Shown: positions 1 to 7,641 of the stretch, in pieces | Numbering within the stretch: the stretch's first letter is position 1 | Layout: each line of letters opens with the position of its first letter | Source of the DNA: Micromonospora siamensis | GTDB lineage: Bacteria; Actinomycetota; Actinomycetes; Mycobacteriales; Micromonosporaceae | Assembly (NCBI RefSeq): GCF_900090305.1 | Contig: NZ_LT607751.1 | Location: forward strand, 744,001 to 808,000 | Length of the DNA: 64,000 nucleotides | Direction of reading: 5' to 3' | Translations under genes and position numbers: made by a program | Notes under the pieces: model-generated | What the model saw: only the letters and a program-made list of their open reading frames with translations | The model's database searches: none | What the model was told of the DNA's origin: nothing

Positions 1-1121
1 CGCAGCGACAGCCGCCCGGCGTCCTTGATGTTCGGCACGATCAGGCCGCGTTCGGTGGCCGCCGCGATGCCCAGGTTGACGTAGTCCTTCACCACGATCT
101 CGTCGCCGGCCCAGGTCGAGTTGACCATCGGGTGACGCTTGACCGCCAGCAGCACCGCCTTGGCGACCAGCAGCAGCGGCGAGACGCGGACGTCGCGCCA
201 CTCGCGCCGGGTGCGGAGCCGGTCCAGCGCCTTCATCGCCCGGGTCACGTCGACGGTCAGGAACTCCGTCACGTGCGGGGCGGTGAACGCCGAGCGGGAC
301 ATGTTCTCGGCGGTCAGCTTGCGTACCCCCTTGACCGGGATGCGCTGCTCGCGGTCCGCGCCGAAGCTCGCGGCCGCCGGGGCCGCCGCCGTGACCGTCA
401 GCGGCTCGGCCGCCGCCGGGGCTCCGCTCGCCGCCCGCTGTACGTCCTCCCGGGTGATCGAGCCCAGCGGGCCCGAGCCGGTCAGCGTGCCGAGGTCGAC
501 GCCCAGGTCCCGGGCCAGCTTGCGCACCGGCGGCTTGGCCAGCACGGCCCCACCGGCGGGCCGGTCGCCGTTGACCGCCGGGGCGGGCGACACCGGCGCG
601 ACCGGAGCCGGGGCGGCCTGGACCGGCGCGGCCGGGGCCGCCGTGGCCTGGGCCGGGACGCCGGCCTTGCGGGGCCGCCGCTTCGCCGCCGTGGTACGCG
701 GGCCGTAGCCGACCAGCACGGCGGTCCGCCCACCCGGGGCGGCGCCACCGATCAGGCCCGGCTCGACCATGCCCTCCTCGGGCGCGATCTCCACCGCCGC
801 CAGCGAGGCCGCCGACGGGGTGGGCAGCGCCGAGTCCGGCGCACCGGTCGTCGACTCCTCGATCGGGCCGGCGCCCGGGTCGGTGTCGATCGAGATGATC
901 GGCGTGCCGACCTCGACCGTGGTGCCCTCCGGGTGGAAGATCGCCCGCACCTGGCCGGCCCACTTCGCCGGGATCTCGACGGCCGCCTTCGCCGTCTCCA
1001 CCTCGACGATCGGCTGGTTCAGCTCGATGACGTCGCCCACCTTGACCAGCCAGGCGAGGATCTCGCCCTCGGTCAGTCCCTCACCCAGGTCGGGGAGGTT
1101 GAACTCCTTGATCCGTGACAT
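1..1121 (-). CDS. 2-oxoacid dehydrogenase E2 (dihydrolipoyl acyltransferase), C-terminus off window
   Basis: E2 core of a pyruvate or branched-chain 2-oxoacid dehydrogenase complex; it moves the acyl group from E1-bound thiamine to CoA on a lipoyl arm. The N-terminal lipoyl domain starts MSRIKEFNLPDLGEGLTEGE and carries the ETAKA lipoylation motif with Lys45. A Pro/Ala linker follows, then a peripheral-subunit-binding domain (about residues 200-235, KLARDLGVDLG) and the start of the acyltransferase domain (FTAPHVTEFLTVDVTRA). The catalytic His lies beyond the window edge. It begins 5 bases after the E1beta stop, so E1alpha, E1beta and E2 form one operon. Pyruvate versus branched-chain substrate cannot be settled from sequence alone. 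Confidence 0.93.
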   Translation of the reverse strand, partial: MSRIKEFNLPDLGEGLTEGEILAWLVKVGDVIELNQPIVEVETAKAAVEIPAKWAGQVRAIFHPEGTTVEVGTPIISIDTDPGAGPIEESTTGAPDSALPTPSAASLAAVEIAPEEGMVEPGLIGGAAPGGRTAVLVGYGPRTTAAKRRPRKAGVPAQATAAPAAPVQAAPAPVAPVSPAPAVNGDRPAGGAVLAKPPVRKLARDLGVDLGTLTGSGPLGSITREDVQRAASGAPAAAEPLTVTAAAPAAASFGADREQRIPVKGVRKLTAENMSRSAFTAPHVTEFLTVDVTRAMKALDRLRTRREWRDVRVSPLLLVAKAVLLAVKRHPMVNSTWAGDEIVVKDYVNLGIAAATERGLIVPNIKDAGRLSL

Positions 1122-1126
1122 TCCAC

Positions 1127-2116
1127 TCACCAGCCGAAGGCGCGGTCGACGGCGTCGAGCACCCGGTCGAGGTCGGGCAGGTACTCCTCCTCCACCCGGC
1201 TGGCCGGGTAGGGGGTGTCGAAGCCGGTGACGCGTAGCACCGGGGCCTCCAGGGAGTAGAAGCACTCCTCGGTGATCCGGGCGGCGATCTCCGAACCGAG
1301 GCCCAGGTTGCCCGGGGCCTCGTGCACGACCACGCAGCGGCCGGTGCGCTTCACCGACTCGTACGCGGCGGTCAGGTCCAGCGGGGAGAGCGTGCGCAGG
1401 TCGATGACCTCCAGCTCCCGGCCGTCCTCGGCGGCGGCGGTCGCCGCGTCCAGCGCGACCCGGACCATCGGCCCGTACGCCAGCACGGTGGCGGCCGTAC
1501 CGGGCCGGACCACCCGGGCCGAGTGCAGCGGGTACGCCTCGGACAGCGGGGCGTCCAGGTCGACCGGGCCCTTCTCCCAGTAGCGCCGCTTCGGCTCCAG
1601 GAAGACGATCGGGTCGTCCGACGCGATCGCCTGCTGGATCATGACGTACGCGTCCTGCGGGTTCGCGCAGGTCACCACCTTCAGGCCGGCGGTGTGCGCG
1701 AAGTACGCCTCGGGCGACTCGGAGTGGTGCTCGACGGCGCCGATGCCACCGCCGTAGGGGATCCGGATGACCATCGGGATCCGCACCTTGCCCTGCGAGC
1801 GGTAGTGCATCTTCGCCACCTGCGACACGATCTGGTCGTACGCGGGGTAGACGAAGCCGTCGAACTGGATCTCGCAGACCGGGCGGTAGCCGCGGATGGC
1901 CAGGCCGACCGCGGTGCCGATGATGCCGGACTCGGCCAGCGGGGTGTCGATCACCCGCTGGTCGCCGAAGTCCTTCTGGAGCCCGTCGGTGATCCGGAAG
2001 ACGCCGCCGAGCTTGCCGACGTCCTCGCCCATGATGACGACCTTCGGGTCGTTCTCCAGGGCCCGGCGCAGGCCGGTGTTCAGAGCCTTGCCGAGGGTGA
2101 GCGTCTCCGTGGCCAT
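1127..2116 (-). CDS. 2-oxoacid dehydrogenase E1 component, beta subunit
   Basis: Beta subunit of the thiamine-diphosphate-dependent E1 decarboxylase (329 aa, normal length). It starts MATETLTLGKALNTGLRRAL and has the conserved MGEDVGKLGGVF segment, the IRIPYGGGIGAVEHHSES loop that shapes the active site, and the C-terminal transketolase-like domain (LEVIDLRTLSPLD, then VVVHEAPGNLG). Its ATG overlaps the E1alpha TGA by one base, so the two subunits are translationally coupled, as expected for an alpha2-beta2 enzyme. The sequence resembles actinobacterial BkdB and PdhB about equally, so no symbol is given. Confidence 0.93.
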   Translation of the reverse strand: MATETLTLGKALNTGLRRALENDPKVVIMGEDVGKLGGVFRITDGLQKDFGDQRVIDTPLAESGIIGTAVGLAIRGYRPVCEIQFDGFVYPAYDQIVSQVAKMHYRSQGKVRIPMVIRIPYGGGIGAVEHHSESPEAYFAHTAGLKVVTCANPQDAYVMIQQAIASDDPIVFLEPKRRYWEKGPVDLDAPLSEAYPLHSARVVRPGTAATVLAYGPMVRVALDAATAAAEDGRELEVIDLRTLSPLDLTAAYESVKRTGRCVVVHEAPGNLGLGSEIAARITEECFYSLEAPVLRVTGFDTPYPASRVEEEYLPDLDRVLDAVDRAFGW

Positions 2117-3300
2117 CAGTGGGCGCTCCCTTCGAACGACTCCATGTACTTGGTGAACTGGGCCCGCTGCTCGTCCAGCTCCGGGGAGCCGTGCGGGTAG
2201 ACGTGGTCGAACATGCTCACCGGCTCCGGGTTCGGCATGTTCAGCACCCGCTCGCGCAGGTGCACCGACTCGGTGCGGGCCTGCTCGTCGATCTCGGCGA
2301 AGAACGACTCGTCGGCGATCTGCTGCCTGGTCAGGAACGCCTTCATCCGGGCGATCGGGTCCTTGGCCTGCCAGGCCTCGACCTCGCTGGCGATCCGGTA
2401 CCGGGTCGGGTCGTCGGAGGTGGTGTGCGCCCCCATCCGGTAGGTGTACGCCTCGATCAGGCTGGGGCCCTGGCCGAGCCGGGCGTTGTCCAGCGCGTGC
2501 CGGGTCACCGCGTACGTGGCGAGCACGTCGTTGCCGTCCACCCGGACACCGGGGAAGCCGTAGCCGCCGGCCCGCCGGTAGAGCGGAACCCGGGTCTGCC
2601 GCTCCAGCGGCTCGGAGATTGCGTACTGGTTGTTCTGGCAGAAGAACACCAGGGGGGCGTTGAAGACGCTGGCCCAGACGAACGACTCGTTGACGTCGCC
2701 CTGGCTGGTGGCGCCGTCACCGAAGTAGGCGATCACCGCCTCGCCGTCGTCGGTGCCGGTCTTGCCGTCGATGGCGACGCCCATGGCGTACCCGGTCGCG
2801 TGCAGGGTCTGCGCCCCGATGACGATCGTGTACATGTTGAACTTGAACTCGTTCGGGTCCCAGCCGCCCTGGTCGACGCCGCGGAACAGGCCGAGCGGCA
2901 TGATCGGGTCGATGCCCCGGCAGTAGAGGACGCCGTGCTCCCGGTAGGTCGGGAAGGCCATGTCCTGCGTACGCAGGGCCCGGCCGGAGCCGACCTGGGC
3001 GGCCTCCTGGCCGAGCAGGCTGGCCCAGAGGCCCAGTTCGCCCTGGCGCTGCAGCGCGGTGGCCTCGGCGTCGAGCTTGCGGACCAGGACGAGGTCGCGG
3101 TAGAGCCCGCGGTACTCCTCGTCGGTGAAGTCGACGCGGTACTCGGTCCCGTCCGGGCCGGTCGCGCTCTCGATCCGCTCGCCCTCGGCGGTCAGCAGCT
3201 GTACGAGTTCCGGGTCACCGGCGGCCGCGGCCGCGGCCTGCTTGGAACGGGGTGCGGCCCGCCGGCCGCGGGTGGGTACCCCGGGGTCGCCCTTTGCCAT
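2116..3300 (-). CDS. 2-oxoacid dehydrogenase E1 component, alpha subunit
   Basis: Alpha subunit of E1, 394 aa, which binds thiamine diphosphate and Mg2+ through the motif beginning GDGATSQGDVNE and ending in CQNNQ. The phosphorylation-loop region (YRMGAHTTSDDPTRYR) is typical of PDH/BCKDH E1alpha. The reading frame stays open upstream to 3657, but ATG 3300 is preferred: AGGGAGAG lies just ahead of it, and residues before it do not look like the family. The first 30 residues (basic, then Ala-rich) are probably disordered. First gene of the operon; transcription must start in the 480-base gap upstream. Confidence 0.92.
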   Translation of the reverse strand: MAKGDPGVPTRGRRAAPRSKQAAAAAAGDPELVQLLTAEGERIESATGPDGTEYRVDFTDEEYRGLYRDLVLVRKLDAEATALQRQGELGLWASLLGQEAAQVGSGRALRTQDMAFPTYREHGVLYCRGIDPIMPLGLFRGVDQGGWDPNEFKFNMYTIVIGAQTLHATGYAMGVAIDGKTGTDDGEAVIAYFGDGATSQGDVNESFVWASVFNAPLVFFCQNNQYAISEPLERQTRVPLYRRAGGYGFPGVRVDGNDVLATYAVTRHALDNARLGQGPSLIEAYTYRMGAHTTSDDPTRYRIASEVEAWQAKDPIARMKAFLTRQQIADESFFAEIDEQARTESVHLRERVLNMPNPEPVSMFDHVYPHGSPELDEQRAQFTKYMESFEGSAH

Positions 3301-3782
3301 CCGTCTCTCCCTGTCGTGTCTGCGCCGGCTTCGGGGGGTGACCCGTTCCGCGCAAGTCCTGCACCTGGCCCGGCCGGTGCCGGGCTGGTTCCTGGCGGCC
3401 ACGCCCAACCCTTGGTGAGGGTTGCCGCGCGGCGTGAGCCGGGCTCGTTGGGGCGAACCCGGATCGGGAGCGCCGGCGCTCGTCCACGCCTGCCGCGGGT
3501 GCGCGGAGGTCGCGGCTGCACTGCCGTCGTGCCTGAATGATTGCAGAGGAGGTGAGCGGCCCCACAGTACGGCCCTCCGTACCGTCGGGCTTCCGTCTGC
3601 TTCGGGCGCTTTGTCGCTTGGAAGATTCACGCCGACGGACATTTTGTGTGTCGACACGCTGTGCCGGCTGGTGAACTGAACGTCACTGGTTCAAGCTGGT
3701 GGGGCAGATGCGTCTTAAGTGGCCTTTGTCCGTTTAAGGCTATGCCCGACCATCGCCCGTGTCGTCGACGAGGAGTGTGCCG
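3301..3782. other. Intergenic region with divergent promoters
   Basis: 482 bases without a convincing gene between two divergently transcribed genes. It should hold the promoter of the E1/E2 operon (leftward) and that of the Pro/Thr-rich protein gene (rightward). Visible structure: a short dyad GTACGG-N4-CCGTAC near 3566-3581, a perfect 10-bp palindrome GTGTCGACAC at 3648-3657 and a lower-GC stretch at 3640-3745. Short open frames here have poor starts and no recognisable product. Confidence 0.5.
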
Positions 3783-4751
3783 GTGTCCGATCAGAACGAC
3801 GGTCCCGGCGTACCCCTGCTCGGCCGGCACCGCGCCGGCGGCGGCTACCGCCGGGTGGTCGGCGTCCACCGGGCACCGGGGCTGACCGGCCCCACCCGGG
3901 GTTACCTCTTCACCGTCGCCCTGCTCGCCGGCACCGCGTCCATGCCCATCCTCGCCGCGATCAGCGCCGGCTCGGCCACCGTCGGCAGCACGGCCCTGCC
4001 GGAGAGCGGTACGCCCTTCATCCCGACCCCGTCCGTGGGCCCCGTGGTGATCCAACCCCCGTCGACCGGCCAGCCCGCCGCGCCGCCGAGCCGCCCGGTC
4101 CCGGTGGTGCCGACCGGCTCGGTCCCGCTGGTCCCCCCGCTCCCGGCGTCGGCCGCACCCGACCCGGCGGCGCCCGTCGCCCCGCGTCCCGGGCCGGCGG
4201 TACGCGTCCCCGCGCCGGCCGCCCCGGCCGGTCCCGTCGCGAAGCCCGCGCCCCGACGCAGTACCTCCCCGGCGGGCCGCTCCCCACGTCCCGCCCCGAC
4301 CAGATCGACCACCCCGCCGCCGACCAGGTCACCCCGGCCGACCCCGCGGCCCACGCCCAGCCCGACGCCGCCCCCGCCGCAGTCGCCGCCTCCACCGCAG
4401 TCGCCGACCCCCGAGCCGACGCCGAGCCCGACGGTCACCCTCTCCGAGCCGGCGCCGTCCCCCAGTGGGAGCAGCCCGGACGGCTCCTCCGGTACGCCCA
4501 CCGACCCGTCACCCACCACCACCCTGACCCCGACGACCACCGTCGCCCCCACGAGCACTGTCGCCCCAACGACCACCGTCGGCCCGACGGCGACCTGCAC
4601 CCCGCCGACCACCGCCACCCCGACCACCGTCGCCCCGCCGACGACGGGAACTCCGGTCACCTCCGGCGCCCTGGCCACCTCCGGAGCGCCTACAGACTTG
4701 AGAGCGTCAGCGACTCATCGGGCTGAGTCGTTGAGGCTCTCAGATCTGTAG
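3783..4751 (+). CDS. Pro/Thr-rich membrane-anchored protein of unknown function
   Basis: About 322 aa. GTG 3783 is chosen because AGGAG (3771-3775) sits 7 bases ahead; GTG 3759 and 3777 are alternatives. A basic N-terminus (HRAGGGYRRVVGVHR) leads into one hydrophobic segment (YLFTVALLAGTASMPILAAI, roughly residues 45-70). The rest is low-complexity Pro/Ala/Ser changing to Thr/Pro repeats (TTTVAPTSTVAPTTTVGPT), like a wall-spanning or mucin-like stalk. No catalytic domain is seen. The last 20 codons and the TAG stop fall inside a 62-bp imperfect palindrome, so the C-terminal sequence may be incidental. Codon bias supports this frame over the two other long frames here. Confidence 0.6.
   Translation: MSDQNDGPGVPLLGRHRAGGGYRRVVGVHRAPGLTGPTRGYLFTVALLAGTASMPILAAISAGSATVGSTALPESGTPFIPTPSVGPVVIQPPSTGQPAAPPSRPVPVVPTGSVPLVPPLPASAAPDPAAPVAPRPGPAVRVPAPAAPAGPVAKPAPRRSTSPAGRSPRPAPTRSTTPPPTRSPRPTPRPTPSPTPPPPQSPPPPQSPTPEPTPSPTVTLSEPAPSPSGSSPDGSSGTPTDPSPTTTLTPTTTVAPTSTVAPTTTVGPTATCTPPTTATPTTVAPPTTGTPVTSGALATSGAPTDLRASATHRAESLRLSDL
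4690..4751. repeat. 62-bp imperfect palindrome at the 3' end of a gene
   Basis: Arms 4690-4717 and 4724-4751 match at 24 of 28 positions around a 6-base loop. The arms begin CTACAGA and end CGACTCA. The right arm supplies the TAG stop of the upstream gene. It is longer and less GC-rich than the other terminators in this window. It could act as a terminator, or be a small palindromic repeat that landed at the end of the frame. Confidence 0.7.
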
Positions 4752-4857
4752 CGACTGAGGCGTAAGTGTCCTCGGCCCCGGGACAGCCCGAGGTGGTGGC
4801 GCATGGCGGTCCGTCTCGGGCGTCGGTGGCTCCCCGCGGGGTCCGGAGCGAGAGTTG

Positions 4858-5544
4858 TCAGCGGTGCTGGCGGAGCATGGGCGGGTGCAGGAGGGTGGCC
4901 GGACCGCGCCGGAAGAGCTGAGCCGGGCGTCCCCGGTCACCCTCGGTGGATCGGCCGACCGGCTCCACGAAGCCGGGCGTTCCGGTGACCTTGCGGTGGA
5001 AGTTGCGGGGGTCGAGTCGGGTGTCCCAGACCGTCTCGTAGACCGTCCGCAGCTGCGCCACGGTGAACTCCGGCGGGCAGAAGGCGGCGGCCAGCGGGGT
5101 GTACTCCAGCTTGGCCCGGGCCCGTTCCAGCCCGTCGGCGAGGATCCGGTCGTGGTCGAAGGCGAGCCGGTCCCGGGCGACCTTCGTGACCGGCACCCAC
5201 TCGGCCGCCGCCGCGTCGGTGCCGGCGACCGGGGTGGGCAGGTCCGGTAGGAGCGCGAGCCAGGCCACGGTGACCACCCGGCCGCGCGGGTCCCGCCCCG
5301 GGTGGCCGTACGTGCCGAGCTGTTCCAGGTGCCCGGCCGGCTCGGGGAGGCCGGTCTCCTCGGCCAGCTCGCGGACGGCCGCGTCGGGCAGGTCCTCGTC
5401 GATGCCGACGAAGCCGCCGGGCAGCGCCCAGGCCCCCTCGTACGGGGGGATGCCGCGGCGGACCAGCAGCACGGCCAGCTCGTCTGCGCGGACGGTCAAC
5501 ACCACCAGGTCGGCGGTCACCGCGAAGGGCGGGTACTCGGCCAT
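4858..5544 (-). CDS. NrtR-type regulator: NUDIX domain plus winged helix
   Basis: 228 aa. Residues 1-145 form a NUDIX domain with a full NUDIX box at 44-66 (G-N5-E-N7-RELAEETGL). The C-terminal part (FCPPEFTVAQLRTVYETVWD, then DPRNFHRKVTGTPGFVEPVG) is the winged-helix domain typical of NrtR repressors of NAD metabolism. In that family the NUDIX domain usually senses ADP-ribose or a related nucleotide; because the NUDIX box is intact here, hydrolase activity is also possible. ATG 5544 follows AAGGTGGTG with 8 bases between. The gene is divergent from an SPFH and NAD-kinase-like pair, and two dyads lie between them, which supports a local regulatory role. Confidence 0.82.
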   Translation of the reverse strand: MAEYPPFAVTADLVVLTVRADELAVLLVRRGIPPYEGAWALPGGFVGIDEDLPDAAVRELAEETGLPEPAGHLEQLGTYGHPGRDPRGRVVTVAWLALLPDLPTPVAGTDAAAAEWVPVTKVARDRLAFDHDRILADGLERARAKLEYTPLAAAFCPPEFTVAQLRTVYETVWDTRLDPRNFHRKVTGTPGFVEPVGRSTEGDRGRPAQLFRRGPATLLHPPMLRQHR

Positions 5545-5548
5545 CTCT

Positions 5549-5569
5549 TTATCACCACCTTGACGATAA
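5549..5569. promoter_or_regulatory. Putative NrtR operator 1
   Basis: A 21-bp dyad with half-sites TTATCACC and (reverse complement) TTATCGTC around a 5-base centre. It lies 4 bases upstream of the NUDIX-regulator start and overlaps its Shine-Dalgarno region, as expected for autoregulation. The assignment is inferred from position and from symmetry shared with the second site. Confidence 0.6.
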
Positions 5570-5582
5570 GGTACCAGAGCGT

Positions 5583-5603
5583 TTATCGTCGTGATGACGA
5601 AAA
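5583..5603. promoter_or_regulatory. Putative NrtR operator 2
   Basis: A 21-bp dyad with half-sites TTATCGTC and (reverse complement) TTTTCGTC around a 5-base centre; same architecture as operator 1, centre-to-centre distance 34 bp (about three helical turns). It lies 16 bases upstream of the SPFH start and abuts that gene's GGGGAGG ribosome site. Confidence 0.6.
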
Positions 5604-5619
5604 GGGGAGGGCGAGAACC

Positions 5620-6723
5620 ATGGCCGACGTTTCGAGGCGACTGTTCCTGCGGCACCTGCGCGGGACCCCGACCACCTGGGTACGGCTGGGGGTGGGCGGT
5701 CGGGTCCGGCGCGAGGGCGTCGGGCTGTCCTTCTGGTACCGGCCGCTCAACGCGGTGCTCAGCGAGGTGCCGGTGGACGACCGCGAGCTGCCGCTGCTGT
5801 TCCACGCCCGCACCGGCGACTTCGCCGACATCACCGTGCAGGCGACGGTGACCTACCGGGTGGCCGACCCGGCGCGCGCCGCCGGCCGGCTCGACTTCTC
5901 GGTCGACCCGCGCACCGGCAAGGCCCGGGCCCGCCCGCTCGACCAGGTGGCCACCCTGCTGGCCGAGCTGGCCCAGCAGCCGGCGCTCGACCTGCTGGCC
6001 CGGGTGCCGCTCGCCGAGGCGCTGACCACCGTCGCGCCGGTCCGCGAGGCGGTCGCCACGGCGCTGGTCGACGAGCCCCGCCTGACCGACCTGGGGGTCG
6101 CCGTGGTCAGCGCCCGGGTGGTCGCCGTCCGGCCCGAGCCGGAGCTGGAACGGGCGTTGCAGACCCCCACCCGGGAGGCCGTCCAGGTGCAGGCCGACCG
6201 GGCCACCTACGCCCGGCGGGCGCAGGCCGTCGAGCAGGAACGGTCGATCGCCGAGAACGAGCTCCAGAACAAGATCGAGCTGGCCCGCCGGGAACAGCAG
6301 CTGGTCGAGCAGCACGGCGCGAACACCCGCCGCCGGGCCGAACTCGACGCCGCCGCCGAGCTGGCCACCGCCCAGGGCAAGGCGGAACGGGAGAAGGTCG
6401 CCAACGCGGCCGCCGCCGAACGGGCCCGGGTGCTCGCCGCCGCCGAGGCGGAGAAGGAGCGGGTGCTGGCCATCGGCACCGCCGAGAAGGAACGCGCGCT
6501 CTCGGCCGCCCGCGCGGACGGCGTACGCGTGGTGGGGCACGCCGAGGCCGAGGCCGAGGCGGCGAAGCTGGCCGCGTACGCGGAGCTGCCGCCGGAGGTG
6601 CTGCGGGTCCTGACCGTCCGCGAGCTGGCCGGCCGGCTCCCGCAGATCGGGCAGCTCACCGTCACCCCCGACGTGGTGACCGACCTGCTGGCCCGGCTGG
6701 CCGGACCGGCGACCGGCCGATGA
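5620..6723 (+). CDS. SPFH/band-7 domain protein
   Basis: 367 aa SPFH (stomatin/prohibitin/flotillin) protein. The SPFH fold covers about residues 25-195 (VPVDDRELPLLFHARTGDFA, ITVQATVTYRVADP). A charged coiled coil of about 110 residues follows (ARREQQLVEQ, KAEREKVANAAAAERARVL, AEKERVLAIGTAEKERAL), then a conserved C-terminal tail (LPPEVLRVLTVREL). Unlike most of the family it has no N-terminal hydrophobic anchor. ATG 5620 follows GGGGAGG by 9 bases. The stop overlaps the next start (ATGA), so it is translationally coupled to the NAD-kinase-like gene. SPFH proteins form ring or cage scaffolds; the cargo here is unknown. Confidence 0.85.
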   Translation: MADVSRRLFLRHLRGTPTTWVRLGVGGRVRREGVGLSFWYRPLNAVLSEVPVDDRELPLLFHARTGDFADITVQATVTYRVADPARAAGRLDFSVDPRTGKARARPLDQVATLLAELAQQPALDLLARVPLAEALTTVAPVREAVATALVDEPRLTDLGVAVVSARVVAVRPEPELERALQTPTREAVQVQADRATYARRAQAVEQERSIAENELQNKIELARREQQLVEQHGANTRRRAELDAAAELATAQGKAEREKVANAAAAERARVLAAAEAEKERVLAIGTAEKERALSAARADGVRVVGHAEAEAEAAKLAAYAELPPEVLRVLTVRELAGRLPQIGQLTVTPDVVTDLLARLAGPATGR

Positions 6724-7631
6724 GCGCGACCCTGGCCCCCCGGGTGGTCGTGGTGAGCCGGCGCAGCGAGCTGGACGAGCTGCTGGGCCGGCACGGCACC
6801 CGGGCGGCCGCCGCCTGGTACCTGCGCGAGCGGGGCCGGGACCTGGCGGAGGTCGTCGACCGGCACGACGCCCTCCAGGCGGCGCTGACCACGGTCGGCG
6901 CCGCCGTCCCGGCGGACTGGCGGCGCGGCGCGGTGGACCGGGACGACCTGCCCCGGTTCCTGTTCGGGCCGGAGGACGTGGTGGTGGCGGTCGGGCCGGA
7001 CGGGCTGGTCGCCAACGTGGCGAAGTACCTCGACCGGCAGCCGGTGGTCGGCATCGACCCGGAGCCGGGCCGCAACGCCGGGGTGCTGGTCCGGTTCACC
7101 GCCGGGCAGCTCGGCGGCCTGCTCCCGGCGGTCGTCGCGGGCGCCGCGCCGACCCGGCGCCGGGCCATGGTCCGGGCCGCGCTCGACGACGGGCAGGAGC
7201 TGGTCGGCCTCAACGAGGTGTACGTCGGGCACGCCTCCCACCAGTCCGCCCGCTACCAGCTCACCGTGCCCGTGGAGGGGCGGGCACGGCGGGAACGGCA
7301 CTCCTCCTCCGGGGTGGTGGTCGGCAGCGGTACGGGGGCGACCGGCTGGTGCGCGTCCATCGCGCGCGACCGTCCGGGTGCGCCGCGGCCGCCCGCCCCG
7401 GAGGAGGAGGCCCTCTGCTGGTACGTGCGGGAGGCGTGGCCGTCCCCGGTCACCGGCGCGACCCTCACCGCGGGCAGGCTGGACCGGGCCGACCGGCTGG
7501 AACTCGTCGCCGAGTCCGACGGCCTGGTGGCCTTCGCGGACGGCCTGGAGGCCGACCGGCTGGCGCTGACCTGGGGCCAGCGCCTCACCGTCGACGTCTC
7601 CCCCCGGCACCTCACCCTCGTCGAGCCGTGA
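6720..7631 (+). CDS. Diverged NAD-kinase-like protein
   Basis: 303 aa with the ATP-NAD kinase fold. Landmarks: GPDG at 92-95 where canonical kinases have GGDG, VVGIDPEPGRN, LNEV at 164-167, and GSGTGATGW at 202-210 (the canonical TPTGSTAY region). The N-terminal 90 residues do not match the usual NAD-kinase N-terminus. NAD kinases make NADP from NAD; the altered first glycine-rich motif leaves activity and substrate open. Translationally coupled to the SPFH gene and probably controlled by the divergent NrtR-like protein, which fits an NAD-linked role. Confidence 0.7.
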   Translation: MSATLAPRVVVVSRRSELDELLGRHGTRAAAAWYLRERGRDLAEVVDRHDALQAALTTVGAAVPADWRRGAVDRDDLPRFLFGPEDVVVAVGPDGLVANVAKYLDRQPVVGIDPEPGRNAGVLVRFTAGQLGGLLPAVVAGAAPTRRRAMVRAALDDGQELVGLNEVYVGHASHQSARYQLTVPVEGRARRERHSSSGVVVGSGTGATGWCASIARDRPGAPRPPAPEEEALCWYVREAWPSPVTGATLTAGRLDRADRLELVAESDGLVAFADGLEADRLALTWGQRLTVDVSPRHLTLVEP

Positions 7632-7641
7632 CCAGGACCGG

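Noticed and set aside
3301..3657. Extended N-terminus of E1alpha
   Set aside because: Residues upstream of ATG 3300 do not resemble E1alpha, and a ribosome site precedes 3300.
3902..4678. Gly/Val-rich minus-strand frame opposite the Pro/Thr-rich protein
   Set aside because: Exact antisense of a low-complexity gene; no start signal and no domain.
5302..5619. Upstream extension of the SPFH protein
   Set aside because: Runs antisense through the NUDIX-regulator gene and its operators; a good ribosome site lies at ATG 5620.
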